From Struthio camelus (taxonomy: Eukaryota > Chordata > Aves > Struthioniformes > Struthionidae), in NCBI RefSeq assembly GCF_040807025.1, contig NC_090943.1, positions 126,169,400 to 126,233,399 on the forward strand: DNA of 64,000 nt, read 5' to 3'. The position numbers were made by a program, and so were the translations under genes. The notes below the pieces were generated by a model, which was given only the letters and a program-made list of their open reading frames with translations, did no database searches and was not told where the DNA came from. Below are positions 33,461-47,000 of this stretch, piece by piece; position 1 is the first letter of the stretch; each line of letters starts with the position of its first letter.

Positions 33461-36400
33461 TGCTGTTTAGATAAACGACGCTCTGTCTGTCCAACTGCAA
33501 CTGCTTTTTTTTTTTTTTTTTGGTGTGGTTCCATCTTACTTAGTGCCCATAGCCCAATTTCTTCTTGGTAAATTAGCCTTTGAGTTGTTTATAAAGCTGA
33601 GAGCAAAGTATGCACAATATGTGGCCTGACAGTTCTTTTAATTGCTTTTGTATTACCACTGATCTGTGTAGACCATCATAAACCATATTGAAAATAAGGT
33701 CAGTGCCCCTGATGTGCCTACCTGTATCAACAGGTATGGCACCAAAAATATTGGAAATTTGCAAGAGCTTAGGTGGGAGTCATTTTTTACTTTTGAAGGT
33801 GTCTTTCTATGTTTTTGGGTCACATACAGATAAATGTGGCTAACGTTCTGGGGAGATTAATACTTTGCGTAGTATACGAAACACAGGCATCTTAATGCCC
33901 GCTAAATGCTAGCAAACTGTTTGAAAATAGCTAACCTAACTTTTTAAGCAGCAGTGCGTCAGAAACAAGCCAAGAAGCTAAAGCCCAATCATATTGTACT
34001 CGAGAGTACATGTATAGTCTATCAGATTTAAGTCTTTCAGTCTGCATGTAAATATTATCAGATAGGTCTAGTTATTCTAAGTTGTTAGTGATCCTTTGGC
34101 TAGGTAGCTCAATACTTGAACTGTTTGATCGGCAATGACTGGGGAGAAAAAGATTTGCTATTCAGAGCAAAAACCAAGGTCAAATCTAACTGAAATTGGA
34201 AAGACTGAAGTTTGACTGTAATGTGGTCATGTGATCAGTGATACACTTTTGAACATAGCAAAAATTGACTACAAATATGTTTAGTCATAAACCATGGCAA
34301 AACTGGAGTCTAAAGAAAAAATTCTCTCAGTCTCCTAAAAATTCTGTTGATGTTGAGCATGCTTTAATTTGGGCAGGACTTTCATTGCAGCTGCATGGTC
34401 CTGTTTGGGGAATCTGAATTTCAAGACTGGCAACTTGGTTATGAGATGATATTAAACATGCAAGTTTTTGTAGGCAGGTTAAGATCGTTTATGCCATGAA
34501 AAGTTATAACGTACTGATGAATGTACTGAAAAAGTTAATGGTGTAATGTGGAATGTTAAACTTCTTGAATTAAAAAAAATACTAATGAAACCAGAAAAAA
34601 CTTTATCCTAAAAGTATAACCTCAACTTAAATACATGCCATTGTCTTGACAACCTCAAAACAGAAACTAAAATTATCTCCCCTGTTTGTTCAGTAAAGTT
34701 TTTGCTTAGAAACCAAAGCAATAAACTTCTTTCCGTTTTTGTAGAAACGGATCACTAAACTCTCCAGCTGAAACAGCACCTGTCTCTTAGTCTAGTTTGG
34801 TGGAGTACAGCTGCCACAACACTATACCACTGAACTCGGAGTGAGGGTTTCTAAATGAAGAGGAGAAGACAGTTCTGTGATCCAGTTCATGTCTTTGAAG
34901 CAGTTCATGAAAATGGTCTTGCTATTAGATGTTGAAAAGTCAAAAGAGAGTGAGTGGGAAGGCCAGCCACGTAAAGAAGCATTTTTTTGAAATGCAGTAG
35001 AAAGGCTAATGAAAGAGCAGAACCCAAATATATATGCGTGTCAGAACTGAGCTCTGTGGGTAAAGATGCAGAAAATATTGAACTGTCTTTTCCAAGCAGT
35101 GGCATATCAAAAGCTTCACTTATCCAATAACACTGCGAGGGAAGTTATCAGAGGTGGTGGTAACAAAACCAAGTGCAGATGGAAACAAAGTTAGATTTAA
35201 AAATTACAGATCATTTATAACTGTTATATTTTTGTAACTGAAATGTGAATTTTCAAACAATGTCAGTTGCCTGAGGCCAGGTTACAAAGCACTCAGTTGA
35301 AAGCAAGTTGAATATTACTGTGGCTTGAGGGTGAAATTATGCAATGAACTACACTGAAAAGCGGTTATCTTAATATAAAATAACTTGTTTGAATGATAAT
35401 TGTTTGTGTGGATATGGAAAACTCTGGATTTTTTTATAAGCAGCAGATACTGGAGGCAATAAGGTAGCAAGTACTGTGGTATGATGAGAAGAATAGGCAA
35501 ATCATTATCAAACAACATAGTCATATTCATTGTGCAGCTATTCTTAAACTATGAAAGAGAAGTGCAAAGTACCAGAAGTAAATTAAAATAAATTGATGTC
35601 GTTATGTTAATTGCTATCTGAAACAGGTAGTATCTGCTTGGACTAGACCTTCCACTAAGTTTTTGGTTTAATAAGACCACCAAAAGGAATATGTGGAGAG
35701 AAAAAAAAAAAAGTTCTCAATAAGATATGACAGAACAGTTAAAAAACTTATCTGGAAAGATATATTAAAAATTGATTATATTACGTCGGCATTGGGAGCG
35801 ATCACAGTGCAGAACTTGAAAACAGAGTAGTCATTATGTTCATAATCAATGTATGTAGCAAAAAGCGAAGAAGTCAGTCAGTCAAGTTAATCTGGCACTT
35901 GATGCTCTCCAAAAGGAATACATCAACAGCTTCTTGTGAATATGGTTGAATATCCTGAAAAAGATTTTGTACCCTTCCAAATACAACACGTGTCTCAAGT
36001 GGAAATTATTCTTGTATACTCTGGCAAACTGAAGAACTGCTGAGCAGGAGAAAGTTGCAAGACAGTGACCACTGAGTGAAATTTTGGACCTTCTGCCATG
36101 ATTGTCTGTTTTTAAAGTAGAAAAGGTTCATTATCTGAATCTTTTTCTTTACGCTATTAAGAGGAAGTTTAGAAAGATGTTAATAAATATTTTCAAACAT
36201 CCATTTGAAAACTGAAGAAGAGGAAAAGGACTAATATAGGCACTGTATTAGATGTGGTCTTCATTTTTGGCCATATAACCAATGTACCTGAACTGTTGGA
36301 TGCAGCTCTGCAACCCTCTGACCACTTATATCTGTGTGTTTTGGTCATTTTTCACCTTCGCTTTCATATACCTTGACAGGTCTGACCATTAATTATGTTA

Positions 36401-36950
36401 TATTGAAAAAGGAAAACCAAACCATAATTTGAATATTTATGAGCAGAATATTAAATTTATATATATAAATACAATATTTGGCATCACAATACAAGTGTTC
36501 TGCTTTCTATGTTCTAGGTTTTATTTGTACAACTATTAAATTAATCTGAGTCTACAGCTTCCTGTAGTCACTATTTAGGTGTGTAAAGTAAACTTAATGT
36601 ATAACACAGTGCATTTGTTGAAACTGAGTAAAACATTAAGTTCCATAAATTGAGGGAAAACAATATTTTTTTTCTTTAGTAAAATCTGAATTTATTGGGC
36701 TTAAAAAAGGAGGTGAATGCTGTGTGCACTCTGGATTTTGGAGATTAGGGAGACTCACCTGTGCTCTCAGGGCTTTCTCTGATGAGAGTTGTTCAAAGTA
36801 ATGAGAAAACTGCCAGATTCTGCCTTCAGAACAAGGTGTGCATGTGAGGCCCACGCATCACACAGCTTATGCAGGTGCTCACTAAGTAAACGTTGCTGTT
36901 CTCTGCACCGAATGAGGTGGAAATCCGGAGTGGGGGAGTATGTGATCATA

Positions 36951-37110
36951 TCACAGAATGGTTGAGGTTGGAAGGGACCCCTGGAGATCATCTAGTCCAA
37001 CCGCCCTGCCTAGAGCACATTGCCCGGGACCAACTCTAGATGGCCTTTGAATATCCCCAAGGAAGGAGACTCCACAACTGCTCTGAGCAACATGTTCCGG
37101 TGCTCATCAT
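36951..37110 (-). mobile_element. CR1 3'-end fragment in ZNF704 intron 1
   Basis: About 160 bp starting at TCACAGAATGGTTGAGGTTGG and carrying the CR1 3' core (minus-strand GTTGGACTAGATGATCTCC), then the neighbouring segment on AACTGCTCTGAGCAACATGTT. Closely related to the copy at the left of the window but with a small internal deletion after CCGCCCTG. No coding capacity. Confidence 0.92.
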
Positions 37111-38892
37111 GTAATGGAAGACCATTTTATAATGTTAGCAGATGGAATTTAGCTTGTATATGCAACTTCATTTGGTGTTACCTAGTTTCTAGGGGCTGAG
37201 TATTATAACTTGCATGTTTTCAGATATCTTTTTCAGATCTCTTTTTCTTCAGTGTTATCGATTCCATTCTAAGTCAATTCTGATGAAAGGCGGCTCAGAA
37301 TCTAAGATCCTCAGACCCTGAAAAAAGGACTTGCTGTAAATCTTTTTAAGAAGTTTTTCAAAAAAATCATTACATTAGAATTAAAGTTTTATTGTTTGTA
37401 TATCTTCCTTTAATTCTGAGTGAGCAGGTTTACTGTTTTGTCTTCCAAGCAAATTTTCTTGTTAATGTGATCTATTTGTATCTGAACAAGTATAAAACAA
37501 CTAACTTTCTTTGCTATTTAAAAGGGAACCATTTCGTATTGGTTCTTGAAACAACTGCCAAAAGTTCTTCTATGGTAACACTAGAATGGGACACATTAAA
37601 GTATATACTTTACATAGCTAAAGAAAATTACCTTGGCAAGATTTCCTTTCTGTGAACTTAATTTGCACCGTTTTTAAACCTGCGAAGGTTTGAAACCTAT
37701 AAGTAGGGAGTTTGGTGGGGAGAAGATCTTTTATATGTTTTTTTTTTAGTTTATATATTTATTTGTTCTATATATAATCATTTTTTGGATGATAAAAAGC
37801 AGGAGTAATAAAGTATCAGAATTTACATAGGAAAGGATTTCTATATAATCTCATTTTGCGATTGCAGAGTTCTGTTAGTATGAAATTGAATTGGCTTTGG
37901 AAACGGTCATGGGAATTTTTGAATGGCTCGGTATTTATTCTGTTAGTATGTAAGGCTAACATATCCTGAATTTCTCTGCTGTAAAGATTAGAAGTAATGT
38001 GTCTAAAAATCCAGTTTGCAAGTCCTAGAAGACTTCCAGATTTTTCCAAAGCAGCCCGTATACCGTGGAAGTACATCTACTCAAGTCAGGACGACAAGGC
38101 ATTGCTGCTGCCTGTATTCTGCTTTACTATTGGGTTGTTGCTTTGTTTTGGGGGGAGGGAGTTGCCACCCCAGCACATCTCATGGACTTCTGGCAAGTTA
38201 GCAGTTGAAGCTTCCAATACTAAAGGTACAGATATGTCGAACTAGCAGCAGCAGCAGATGCTTCTGGTTATCCCCATGTCTTGCGGCACATGTTCCTTTC
38301 AAAAGAAGCCACTTACGGCCACGTAGGGGTCAGAGGGCTGAGAGGCTGAAGGAGCTGAACCCGTTGCTGCTGGGAGCTGAGCGGGAGGAGCAGTTTGTAG
38401 CAGCCTATGAGATAGATCTTCCCCAGGGAAGTTGAGGAATTGGCCAGGAAACTGTATTTTGGAGAAAAATCTAGACTTTATTTTATTTGCTAGGAGAAAT
38501 CCTCCTTTACAAAAATAACTTGAAGAATCCAGTAAGTGGCTGTCAGAAGTTCTTTAGTTTCTTGGTTGCTTTTTAGAAAGCCATCTGTATCAATTCTGAC
38601 TTTTTTACTGGAATTTTAGGAGGAAGGCCACTAGGATAAAGTTATGCAGTACAGATGTATGTGCATGACATATAACTTATATGTACTGTGGCTTAGAGCG
38701 TTCCAATTAAAATACCTTTTTTGAGAAAACTGATTGCTTTATCAAGCAGCCAAGAATTGCTTCTTCTCCTGGTTTATCCTTAACACTGGTGAGAAATTCA
38801 TGCCAGTTTCAGAATTTATGAAGGGCCAAAAAAAATGATGCCTTCTGATTTGAAGAGCTAGTTAGAAGTAAATGATTAGTGGTATTTCCCTT

Positions 38893-38906
38893 CCCCCCCC
38901 CCCCCC
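38893..38906 (+). promoter_or_regulatory. Poly-C tract upstream of ZNF704 exon 2
   Basis: Fourteen C preceded by TTTCCCTT and followed by an AG, ending 44 bases before the exon. C-rich intronic tracts are typical binding sites of PCBP/hnRNP K/E proteins. The following AG is a possible decoy acceptor. Confidence 0.5.
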
Positions 38907-38950
38907 AGGAGAATTAGAGTGAAATTTAATATTTACTTTTATTTTTGCAG

Positions 38951-39198
38951 GCAGCCAGCATCAAGCGTGAAATGACCTTCTCTGCATTTCAACAGGAGGA
39001 TGTAAAAAGCGACATCAGTCAAAAACTGCCAGACCAACAGTTTCTCCTGTTTGCCACAAAGGAGGAAGATTTTAAAACAGCAGAGACCAAAAAACCAAAC
39101 AGAGTTCATGAGTATGAAAAGGAAAATACTCGTTCTATTTGTCTTCTTGAACAGAAGCGCAAGGTGGTTTCTTCAAATATTGATGTGCCCCCAGCAAG
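38951..39198 (+). CDS. ZNF704: ZNF704 coding exon 2 (82 codons plus 2 bases)
   Basis: Second coding exon, residues 95-176 of the protein as joined here. The acceptor is TTTACTTTTATTTTTGCAG|GC, in phase 0 with exon 1. The donor is CAAG|GTAAGG, leaving AG of a split Arg codon. The exon reads [13 protein letters not shown] at its start, then a charged segment ([20 protein letters not shown]) and ends in a strongly family-like block: [18 protein letters not shown](R). The NIDVP motif and the following split codon match ZNF704 and, more distantly, ZNF395 (SRNIDVPKRK), where the motif precedes the MDE/DK..AAMVLTSLS region. That next exon is not in the window. Other acceptor AGs just inside the exon would shift the frame, so 38951 is the supported start. 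Confidence 0.9.
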
Positions 39199-41014
39199 GT
39201 AAGGGAAAAGTTTTTTTTTTCTTTATTCTGCTTTTTTAAAGCGATGTTAAAGGCAAGTTTGATAAATGGTACTGTGAACTAGTCAGACTGGTATTCATTT
39301 CCAACAGTCCAAAGTCAATCAGAGGTTGACTAATTGGGAGATATCTGCTGGAGAACTGAAAATACTAGCAGCAGGAACTGAAATCGTTTGAAATACAGGA
39401 CAATGCATTGCCTTTGCTCTTTGCAGTGTGGAAGCTGTGCAGAGCGTGCTGTGCTCTAGTCCACTGACCTGCAAGTACCATAGTGTCTTCTGGAAACTTC
39501 ATACCAAGCAGTATACCCCATCAGTGCATAAAGAAAGGTGATGATGATGAAAATGATGAAAAGATGATGAAAAACAAATAAAATGGCTATTAGAAGAACA
39601 ATCTATGTAAATGAGAGATTTATTTGTTGCTTAATATAGTGTGTTGTGACTGAGGCACCCCCAGAAAAGCACGTCTTAACCGGCAGAGGTTGCTGACCCA
39701 GCTTCACCTTGGCCTGATAAGTAGTGCTCTAAATGAGAGAGAGACAAGGATCATCCTACTTGTTAGCAGTTGGTTTTTCTTTCTTTTTTAATCACACCTG
39801 CAGCCACATTATACTCCCGGAACATGTAGTGACTTATTCTGGATAGTGAGGATGTAGTAGCTTATTTTCTGTTATATCCCTGACTAGACATACACAGCTG
39901 GGTTATAGAGTAGTCCGTGAAATGGGCTAATAAAGAAAATATTGAGGAAAGCCCAATGCAGGGAAATCAAATTTGTACAAAATAGGGATTTGGGGGTTTT
40001 GGTATTGCTTTTTAATTTCTTATTCCGTGAGGATCTACTGTGAACTCATAGATCTTTGCGACCTCAGCACTCTCATCTGGGCAACCGCATTTTTAATTTT
40101 AAACTATTTATAGGGGATTATTTGGAGAAAAAATAATTGTTCTTTAATCTGAGATTTGACAAACATCACAGCAAGAAAATCTGTTTTTTGTATATTTCTG
40201 TTTCTTGTATATTTCTGTTTGATACTGACAGTGAGGTGGAACAATAGAGAATAAGAAAACGAGGATTTCATATTGGCTAGTGATTTAAAGAAAAGGAGAA
40301 AAAAAGGGATCTAAAATCTTTTGAACTTTGGGGAAGGACTGATTTGCTTTGAGAGTTAGAGAAAGGGAATGACTACTCTAGAAAATGCTGAAAATTGGTA
40401 TAAAAGCAGCATATTCAGGAATACTAAACAGATTAACTAGTATCATTGGTGAAATGTTGGCAATGAGGTGTGTATTTTATGTTGCAAGATGACAAGTGGG
40501 TGGGAGATTATTTTTTTGTTGTTGTTTGTTATTTCATATTGGCATCAATCTGCCTGCAAAGATTTTCTTAACCTACCTGGTAAATTCACTTACTCATAGT
40601 ATTCAGATCAATGCCTTTCAGGTTTTTCTGTGGTGCTGCTTAAAAATATGTAGTCAAAGTGGACATTTTGTTGTTTTTGATTTCTTTCTCTTTTTTTAAA
40701 ATGAACATAAAACAGCAGATTTTGCCATATCATCTGGGACAGGATCATCATCATTTTGCTAAGGTCTGAAGGCAATAGTTTTGCCAGTTTTTCTCTGGCT
40801 CTCGTAGGTGATAGTTGTAAAAGAGATAAAATTCATGAACACTTAGACAAGTGTCTGTTTGTTTGTTTTCAGGTCCATCTCTGATAAAAAGCTAAGCTTT
40901 TAAAACTTGAAAATCTTAGGATACTTCCTTGATTTTTCCAGTGGTAATCAACCCTGTAATGTCTGAGTGCCCCTTTCATTCATGCTGATGTATCTCAAAA
41001 CGCATACGAACATC

Positions 41015-41085
41015 AGAAAATACATGTCAGAAGGGACCTCAGGAAGTCATCTAGTCCAACCTGCTTAAAGCAAATTCTGATTTTT
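41015..41085 (-). mobile_element. Old CR1 3'-end relic
   Basis: About 70 bp retaining AGAAGGGACCTCAGGAAGTC and ATCTAGTCCAACCTGC, the hallmark of CR1 3' regions, with flanks too diverged to follow. Same orientation as the other CR1 copies. Confidence 0.75.
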
Positions 41086-44000
41086 ACAATTACAGAAGCT
41101 AACATACAAGATTTAAGTGCCCTTTGGTTTGACGTCATGCACAAAATCAGTCTGAGGAAGAAGCAGAGCTCCTGTGTTCTGCAAGCACAAGATCATCCTT
41201 CCTTGAAGGAATGGATATTTTTTCCCTATCAAGGTGGAAGAGAGAATGAATGTAACATTAATAATGCCTTATTAAGACAAATTGTGACACCAGTTATAAG
41301 CACAGGATACTAAGATTATAGGAAATGTATTAATTTGCAGCGATTTCTTCTAAAATTGTTCGTGGCTCCTGTATTTTGTTGTAAACAAATGATCTCATTA
41401 TGTGTTTAAGAGAAATTTGTCATGTTTTTCAGGCATGCAAGTCAAGCTGCTGTACTAGTAGAATAAGCAAATGACGTAGAAAACTAGACTGTAGATTCAT
41501 TAGTGTAATAAAAATCTTGATCACCAGAAACAGTGCTTTTGCTGCAGTTCTGAAGGCAAGCTTCGTCCTCATATAGGATCTGAGGAGACTTATTGGGTTA
41601 TTTGTCTGCAATGGACAGGAAGAGCGCTAAAAAACTTTTCTTGCAGAACTTATTAAATATATTTGTTAGTATAATGAGAGGAATGACCAGTCTCTTTTCC
41701 TCTTCAGCTCAGTTTGATCTCAAGTCACATTCTCTGGAATACACAGCAACGTCAGTCAAGTTCTCTTGCCTCTTTAGAAGCCTCCTTTCTGCCTTCTACA
41801 TAACACTGAATTGAGGGAGTTGTGTCATCCCCAGAGATGAATTCCTCTTCTGTTTGCCTCCTGGAGGGATTTGTTGCGTCAGCTTTTCTCTACTCTGAGC
41901 AGAACATCCATCCACCTTTGCGGTTTCCTGATTACCTGGGCAGATTAATTGGAGATGTTCTTTTTACAGTTCAATCTGACAAATAATCAGATGATGCTTT
42001 ACAAAAGCACAGGAGCAATAAGGAGATTAATGTGATCTGTGTTCAGTTTCTTATTGCTACATATCTCCTCTGTAGAACAAACGTTCAGTTACTGTTCTGA
42101 AGTACAAAAATATCACGGAAATGCAGCTTGCTGTTTATTTTGTTTTTAAATTGGAGCGGCACTGAGGAGTTTATTCACTTTGTTTCAGATGCCAAAGTAA
42201 GGGATAGTATTACATATTTTCTTGGATTTAGTAAAGTTTAAAGAAATAAGCCATTTTGAGACAGAATTTTATTATACTGCAGAATCCTTATTAACAAGAG
42301 CATATGTGTATAGTCACAGAAGTTCTGAGAAGGTGCCTGTAAAAGAGCTGGTAACCTGCTTAAGTATATTTCATTTTGGACACAAAATGAAACAAAACCT
42401 AACCCGTCTTTTATCTGTTTTTAAGGATGAATAAATCAATGGATAGGACCAATGAATAAGAATGAAAATCTTTGTGAGACAATATTCAGAAAACAGTGGC
42501 GTAATAAATATCACTTGTGCAGTGCTTTAATCACTGTGTATAGGCTATGATATTTTAGGAATGTGAGACCTTCTTAACTCAGTCACAGGATTTTTGGGTA
42601 CTTTATTCAGAGGTGCACTGAAAGGCCGCTAGATGCAGCTCCAGAATACTGGCAGTCTAGTGGCCGTGTCACATGCATGTGCTAGAAAAGGAGAATCTAA
42701 TGAAAATGGACATTTTCGAATTTTTTTAAAACATTTTTGAATAAAATTTAGAGAGCTTGGATAGGCCAAAACTAATAGCTCAACAGTTACAGACTTGCCT
42801 GGAGTGTGGAAGATGTGTATTCAAACTCCTTTGTTGTGTTTGGGACAGTGACTTGAACTGAGGTCTTCTGTGTACGGGGGAGGCATCTTAACCATCAGAT
42901 TCCTGGCCTATTCAAGATGCTTCATAGGACAGCTCTTACAAGTAGTAATGTCAGACTAAATGTAGCAGGTCTAAAATAAATATTTTATTACGTGCAGGAT
43001 AATTTTAATACTGAAATGTAAAGTAGATTTTAAATTTTATTGCTGACTTCTCATATTTCATTTTGCATAATGACTGTAGACTCTTGTTCTTCTATCTGTC
43101 TCTGCATTATGTGCTTTATTGGGAATGCCTTTGGGGTTAAAATAGGAGGAAGTCATGATTTTTTTCATTCACTTTGTTCTGGTTTGCAAAACCAAAACAT
43201 GAGATTGTCAAAATGATGCTTTTCCCTTTTTAGATTTCCTAATTTGGTTATTTTGAACAAAAATTATGAATTATATAAAGCTCTTCCACTTCTGAAACTC
43301 AGATGAGTGTAAACGTAACTGTTCAGCTTGAGTAGATGAATTATTTAATATAGCAAGAAAACTAAAAAGATCGTTTGAGGGGAAATTTGAATTCCTTGCT
43401 TTCCTCTCAGAGTTTGAATCTGACACTGGTTTTGGTACATTAAGGGCTGATGTCTTGGAGAAAGCGGTCTGACAACTTGCCTATAAACTGCAGTTATCTT
43501 TGAGAATTGAAATTTTATGTATACAATAGAGGAAAATATGCTTTAGAATGACCTACAGTTCAAACATGAGCGATCAAACACGGAACAGATCCGCAGGATC
43601 TGTGTAGTAGAAGGACCTTTTCTAAAAAGAGAATAGTGTCATGAAGGGAATAATAGTGTTGAATTGTATGCAGAAGCGAGTGCAGATCTGCTGGCAATTT
43701 GGGCAGCTACATCTGCAGAGGTCAGATGCAATCAAAGATGATGTCCCCAGTAGACAGCAGTGTAGAAGTTAACAGAGCCTTTTTGCTCATTTGTGTTTTC
43801 ATCAGTTACTTATCAAAAGCTACACTCACTCCCAGAGCAAGTCAGCAACAAAAGCGTGAAAAAGCCTGGGCTTCTGATAATGCGGTTGTGAGCAGGCAAG
43901 TCGTGCCGAAGGGACGGGGTTCGGTGCAGCACAGGGAGACAGGCTCCTCGTGCCTCTAACTGAGGCGGGAAGGAAGGAGAGCAGTAGTAAGCCCCTTAAT

Positions 44001-47000
44001 AGAGTGGTAAGGGATAAAATGTCTTTTTTCCAGAGCAAAGCATGAGGATGAATGTCTGAAAATAGTTCTGGGGTTAAAACTCCTGTTATACGGAAGAGTT
44101 TTGATCAGGTGTGTGTGAAAACTCTTCATAACTTACATTTTAGTTCCAGAAATGGTACCCTTTCTCATATTCCAGAAAAGAGTAACTTGAAACATCCAGA
44201 AGGTTTTGAGGATCAAGGAAGCAAGTGGGCAGCCATCACTCTTACTCCTCTGATGGCTGGGAGGTTTTTGATAGTTTTGCTTTGTTAGTGTTTTGTTTGA
44301 CGGTCTCAAAATATTGTGAAATTTGTATTATCGCTTTACTACTGCTTTCTCCCCTTCCTAGTCCTTCTGTATCCTGTCTCCCCCTAAAAAGAAAGACACT
44401 CAAACTTTCTAAGTGCCTAGCTTTTAATACATTAACTTTGTGCTTACAGAGGAAAAGCCAAAGCTAAACCTTGGGTGACCGCATACTTCCTATAGTGTGA
44501 AAGTAGTTTTTTTGTTTTTCATTAAAACCTCTACTTCCTATGTGCTTTTAGTTCAGTGGTATTTAGCAGTATCATTAACCATGATCGTCGCTTACTGGAT
44601 TTTTACTATCTTTTCTTTAAAACGGTTGCTCTATTACTACAAAATTAATTTTTATTCACGTATCTATACTTTATCTGCTAATCAGTTTATAATTTAATGG
44701 GAAAATCCATAATTTAATTGAAAGCAAACAAATGTAATGTCTTTTAGGAATTTGCTCTCCGATTGCCTCTTTATATCCTTCTAGAATAGCTACAAACAAA
44801 TTGTACTAAAATTAATTTAGCTGTATTTTCTGATGATCATTATAAAGAAATCAGTATTAGCAGTTTTGCATTTTCATCCTGACATGATTTTCTTGCCGGT
44901 CTCCCCGGATTTGTAGCTCTGGGCAACCTTCTGATTAGAGAGTTTGTTGTTGATCTGTAAGGCCTGCTGGGCATGATTGGTTATGCCCCATGCGTTTCAG
45001 TAGCAACATTTGCATATTTTCCTAGCCAAAACTCTCCAGGAGCCTGACTGTAAGATCAAAAGCAGTCTCAGCTTAGCTATGATACTCTCACTGGGAGGAC
45101 TTCACTATATACTTGCAGGAGGAACCTGATGATCAACTTGTTCTTTTCTGTTTATGCAGAGATGTTCTGTTCAATTAGGGATCATCATATGTGATTTTTC
45201 TCAATCTGTTTTAGAAAGCTCTGGTGTTCTCCTGGAAGAGCTCCTTTTCTGTATTCCACGCATTCTAGGCAGAGTAGAGTGATTGGGTGTCATCAGAAAG
45301 AATCAACTATTTGTTGGCTGCTGACGCTTTGCAGTCAAATGGATGAAAACAAAAGGTCAAGAAATACAGCCTGTACTTCAGACTTGCTGAATGTAGAGCT
45401 GTAAGCTTCTGAGCTCTCTAGCCTGCCTTCTAGCTCAAAATCACTTTCAGGCTTTTTTTCGCCACCCTATGGATTGAGGCTTTCCATTTGTCAAATTTTA
45501 TTTTCTGTGCATCCATGATAGTCAGAGTTCTAAAATGAAGACCATGTTCCTCTTGTAACGACAGGTACTCCTGGAGTAAAAATATCAATTGTGCCATATA
45601 ATTTAGGGATTCTGAATGTTAATTGTTGACAACGCTGTGCATTTAGAATCGGCTTCTCCAGATAGCCACCCCAGCTAATTATTGAAGTATTAAATTATTG
45701 CTTTGTTTTGATTGACTTTGTATCTGTTTGTGTGCAATTTGATTGGATTTCACCCAAGCAGTCATTAGAGCTGTGTTATGTTTAGCATTAATGATGCTGC
45801 AGAAAAGGTGTGTCTTCTGGGATCTGATTGTCACCAGGGAAAAGAGATTTTACCAAAAAACAGTCAGAGAATCAGTCTGTTAGCGCGTTTTGAAGTACCA
45901 AAAACAATGTATTTCTTGAGGCTGCTTTCTAATACTAAATTTTCTTTCCATTATAGGAGGACCGTATATGTGTTTTAAACTTTTTAGAAGCCTTTAATTT
46001 GCCTGGGCACAAGAAAGCAATGTACCAGAAGTTTAATGAAAACCTGTATATTAAACTGCAGATAAAACCCCTGCAGGTAGTTAGTAGTTATCACAGAGCC
46101 AAACCAGAATACCAAAAGTCACTTTGCTCATTTAACTAAAATGCGATCTTCCAGGTTACCTGAGTAATGACTGGTGGATAGTGCTTATTGCCAAGATTTC
46201 TCAACCAGCTTCTTATGGTGCTGAGACAGAGAAAGTTAATATATTAGTAGATGAGTTTGTGACTACTTTCAAATTATAGGAAAGTTATCTATCAAATGAT
46301 GAGATGGAGCAAGTCTCAAGAATGCGAAAGAATAGAGGATACATTGAGCAGGGCCGTTTCATTCGAAAGGTCACTGAACACAGGGATGGTTGAGCTTGCT
46401 GTAAATATCATTGACAGACCTGGATTTCATAGCCAGGTGATAAAGACTCATGCCTTAAGATTTAGAAGTCCCCGTTGCCAAAGAGCCACACTGGTATGTC
46501 AGATAAGATAATTTTGTTGAAAATAATGCTTGTGTAGCATCAACTGCTGTAGGGAAAGTTACTCTGAAAGTATGCGTAATATATCCGTCTGTCTGTCTGT
46601 CAGTTTTCTGTTTCTAACCTGTGTTGTGTTGTGTGTGTATATCAGAGAGTTTCTGGATAATCTCACTCTGTATGACTGTATTACTAACACCACCACAACA
46701 CTGTGTCAAATCCGTATCAGTTTGTAATAGAACCAGTTATGTGACTATTACAATTTATTTTTTCATCAGCCTTAGATAAATGAGCTAGTCTGTCCAGAAG
46801 GATTTTGTTATGATTTTGTCAATCTGATATTCCTGTTAAAGTGCAGATTTTGGATGAGATAAAGTTACTCTGACATTTTTCACTTATGTCTAAAACTGAA
46901 TGTGATTTAAATCTAATTGACAAAGCAAAGTGCTTGTTCTTTACTAATAATCTTTTGCATTTGATGGTGACTTTCACCCAGTTTGGTATAATACCAACTC

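Larger units (their letters stand above)
21976..38950 (+). other. ZNF704: ZNF704 intron 1 (about 17 kb)
   Basis: Bounded by GTGCGT at the left and a TTTACTTTTATTTTTGCAG acceptor at the right. The first 330 bases remain CpG-rich, then the sequence becomes AT-rich. It contains a TCC/TTC tract, a 20-bp palindrome, a 73-bp AT tract, a G26 run, a hairpin relic and a CR1 3' end, listed separately. No further exon of ZNF704 or nested gene is recognised. Open frames of up to 132 residues (29741-30139, minus) lack family resemblance. Confidence 0.8.

Noticed and set aside
45008..45015. Perfect ATTTGCAT octamer in intron 2
   Set aside because: An 8-mer is expected by chance in 64 kb, and no neighbouring motif cluster supports function.
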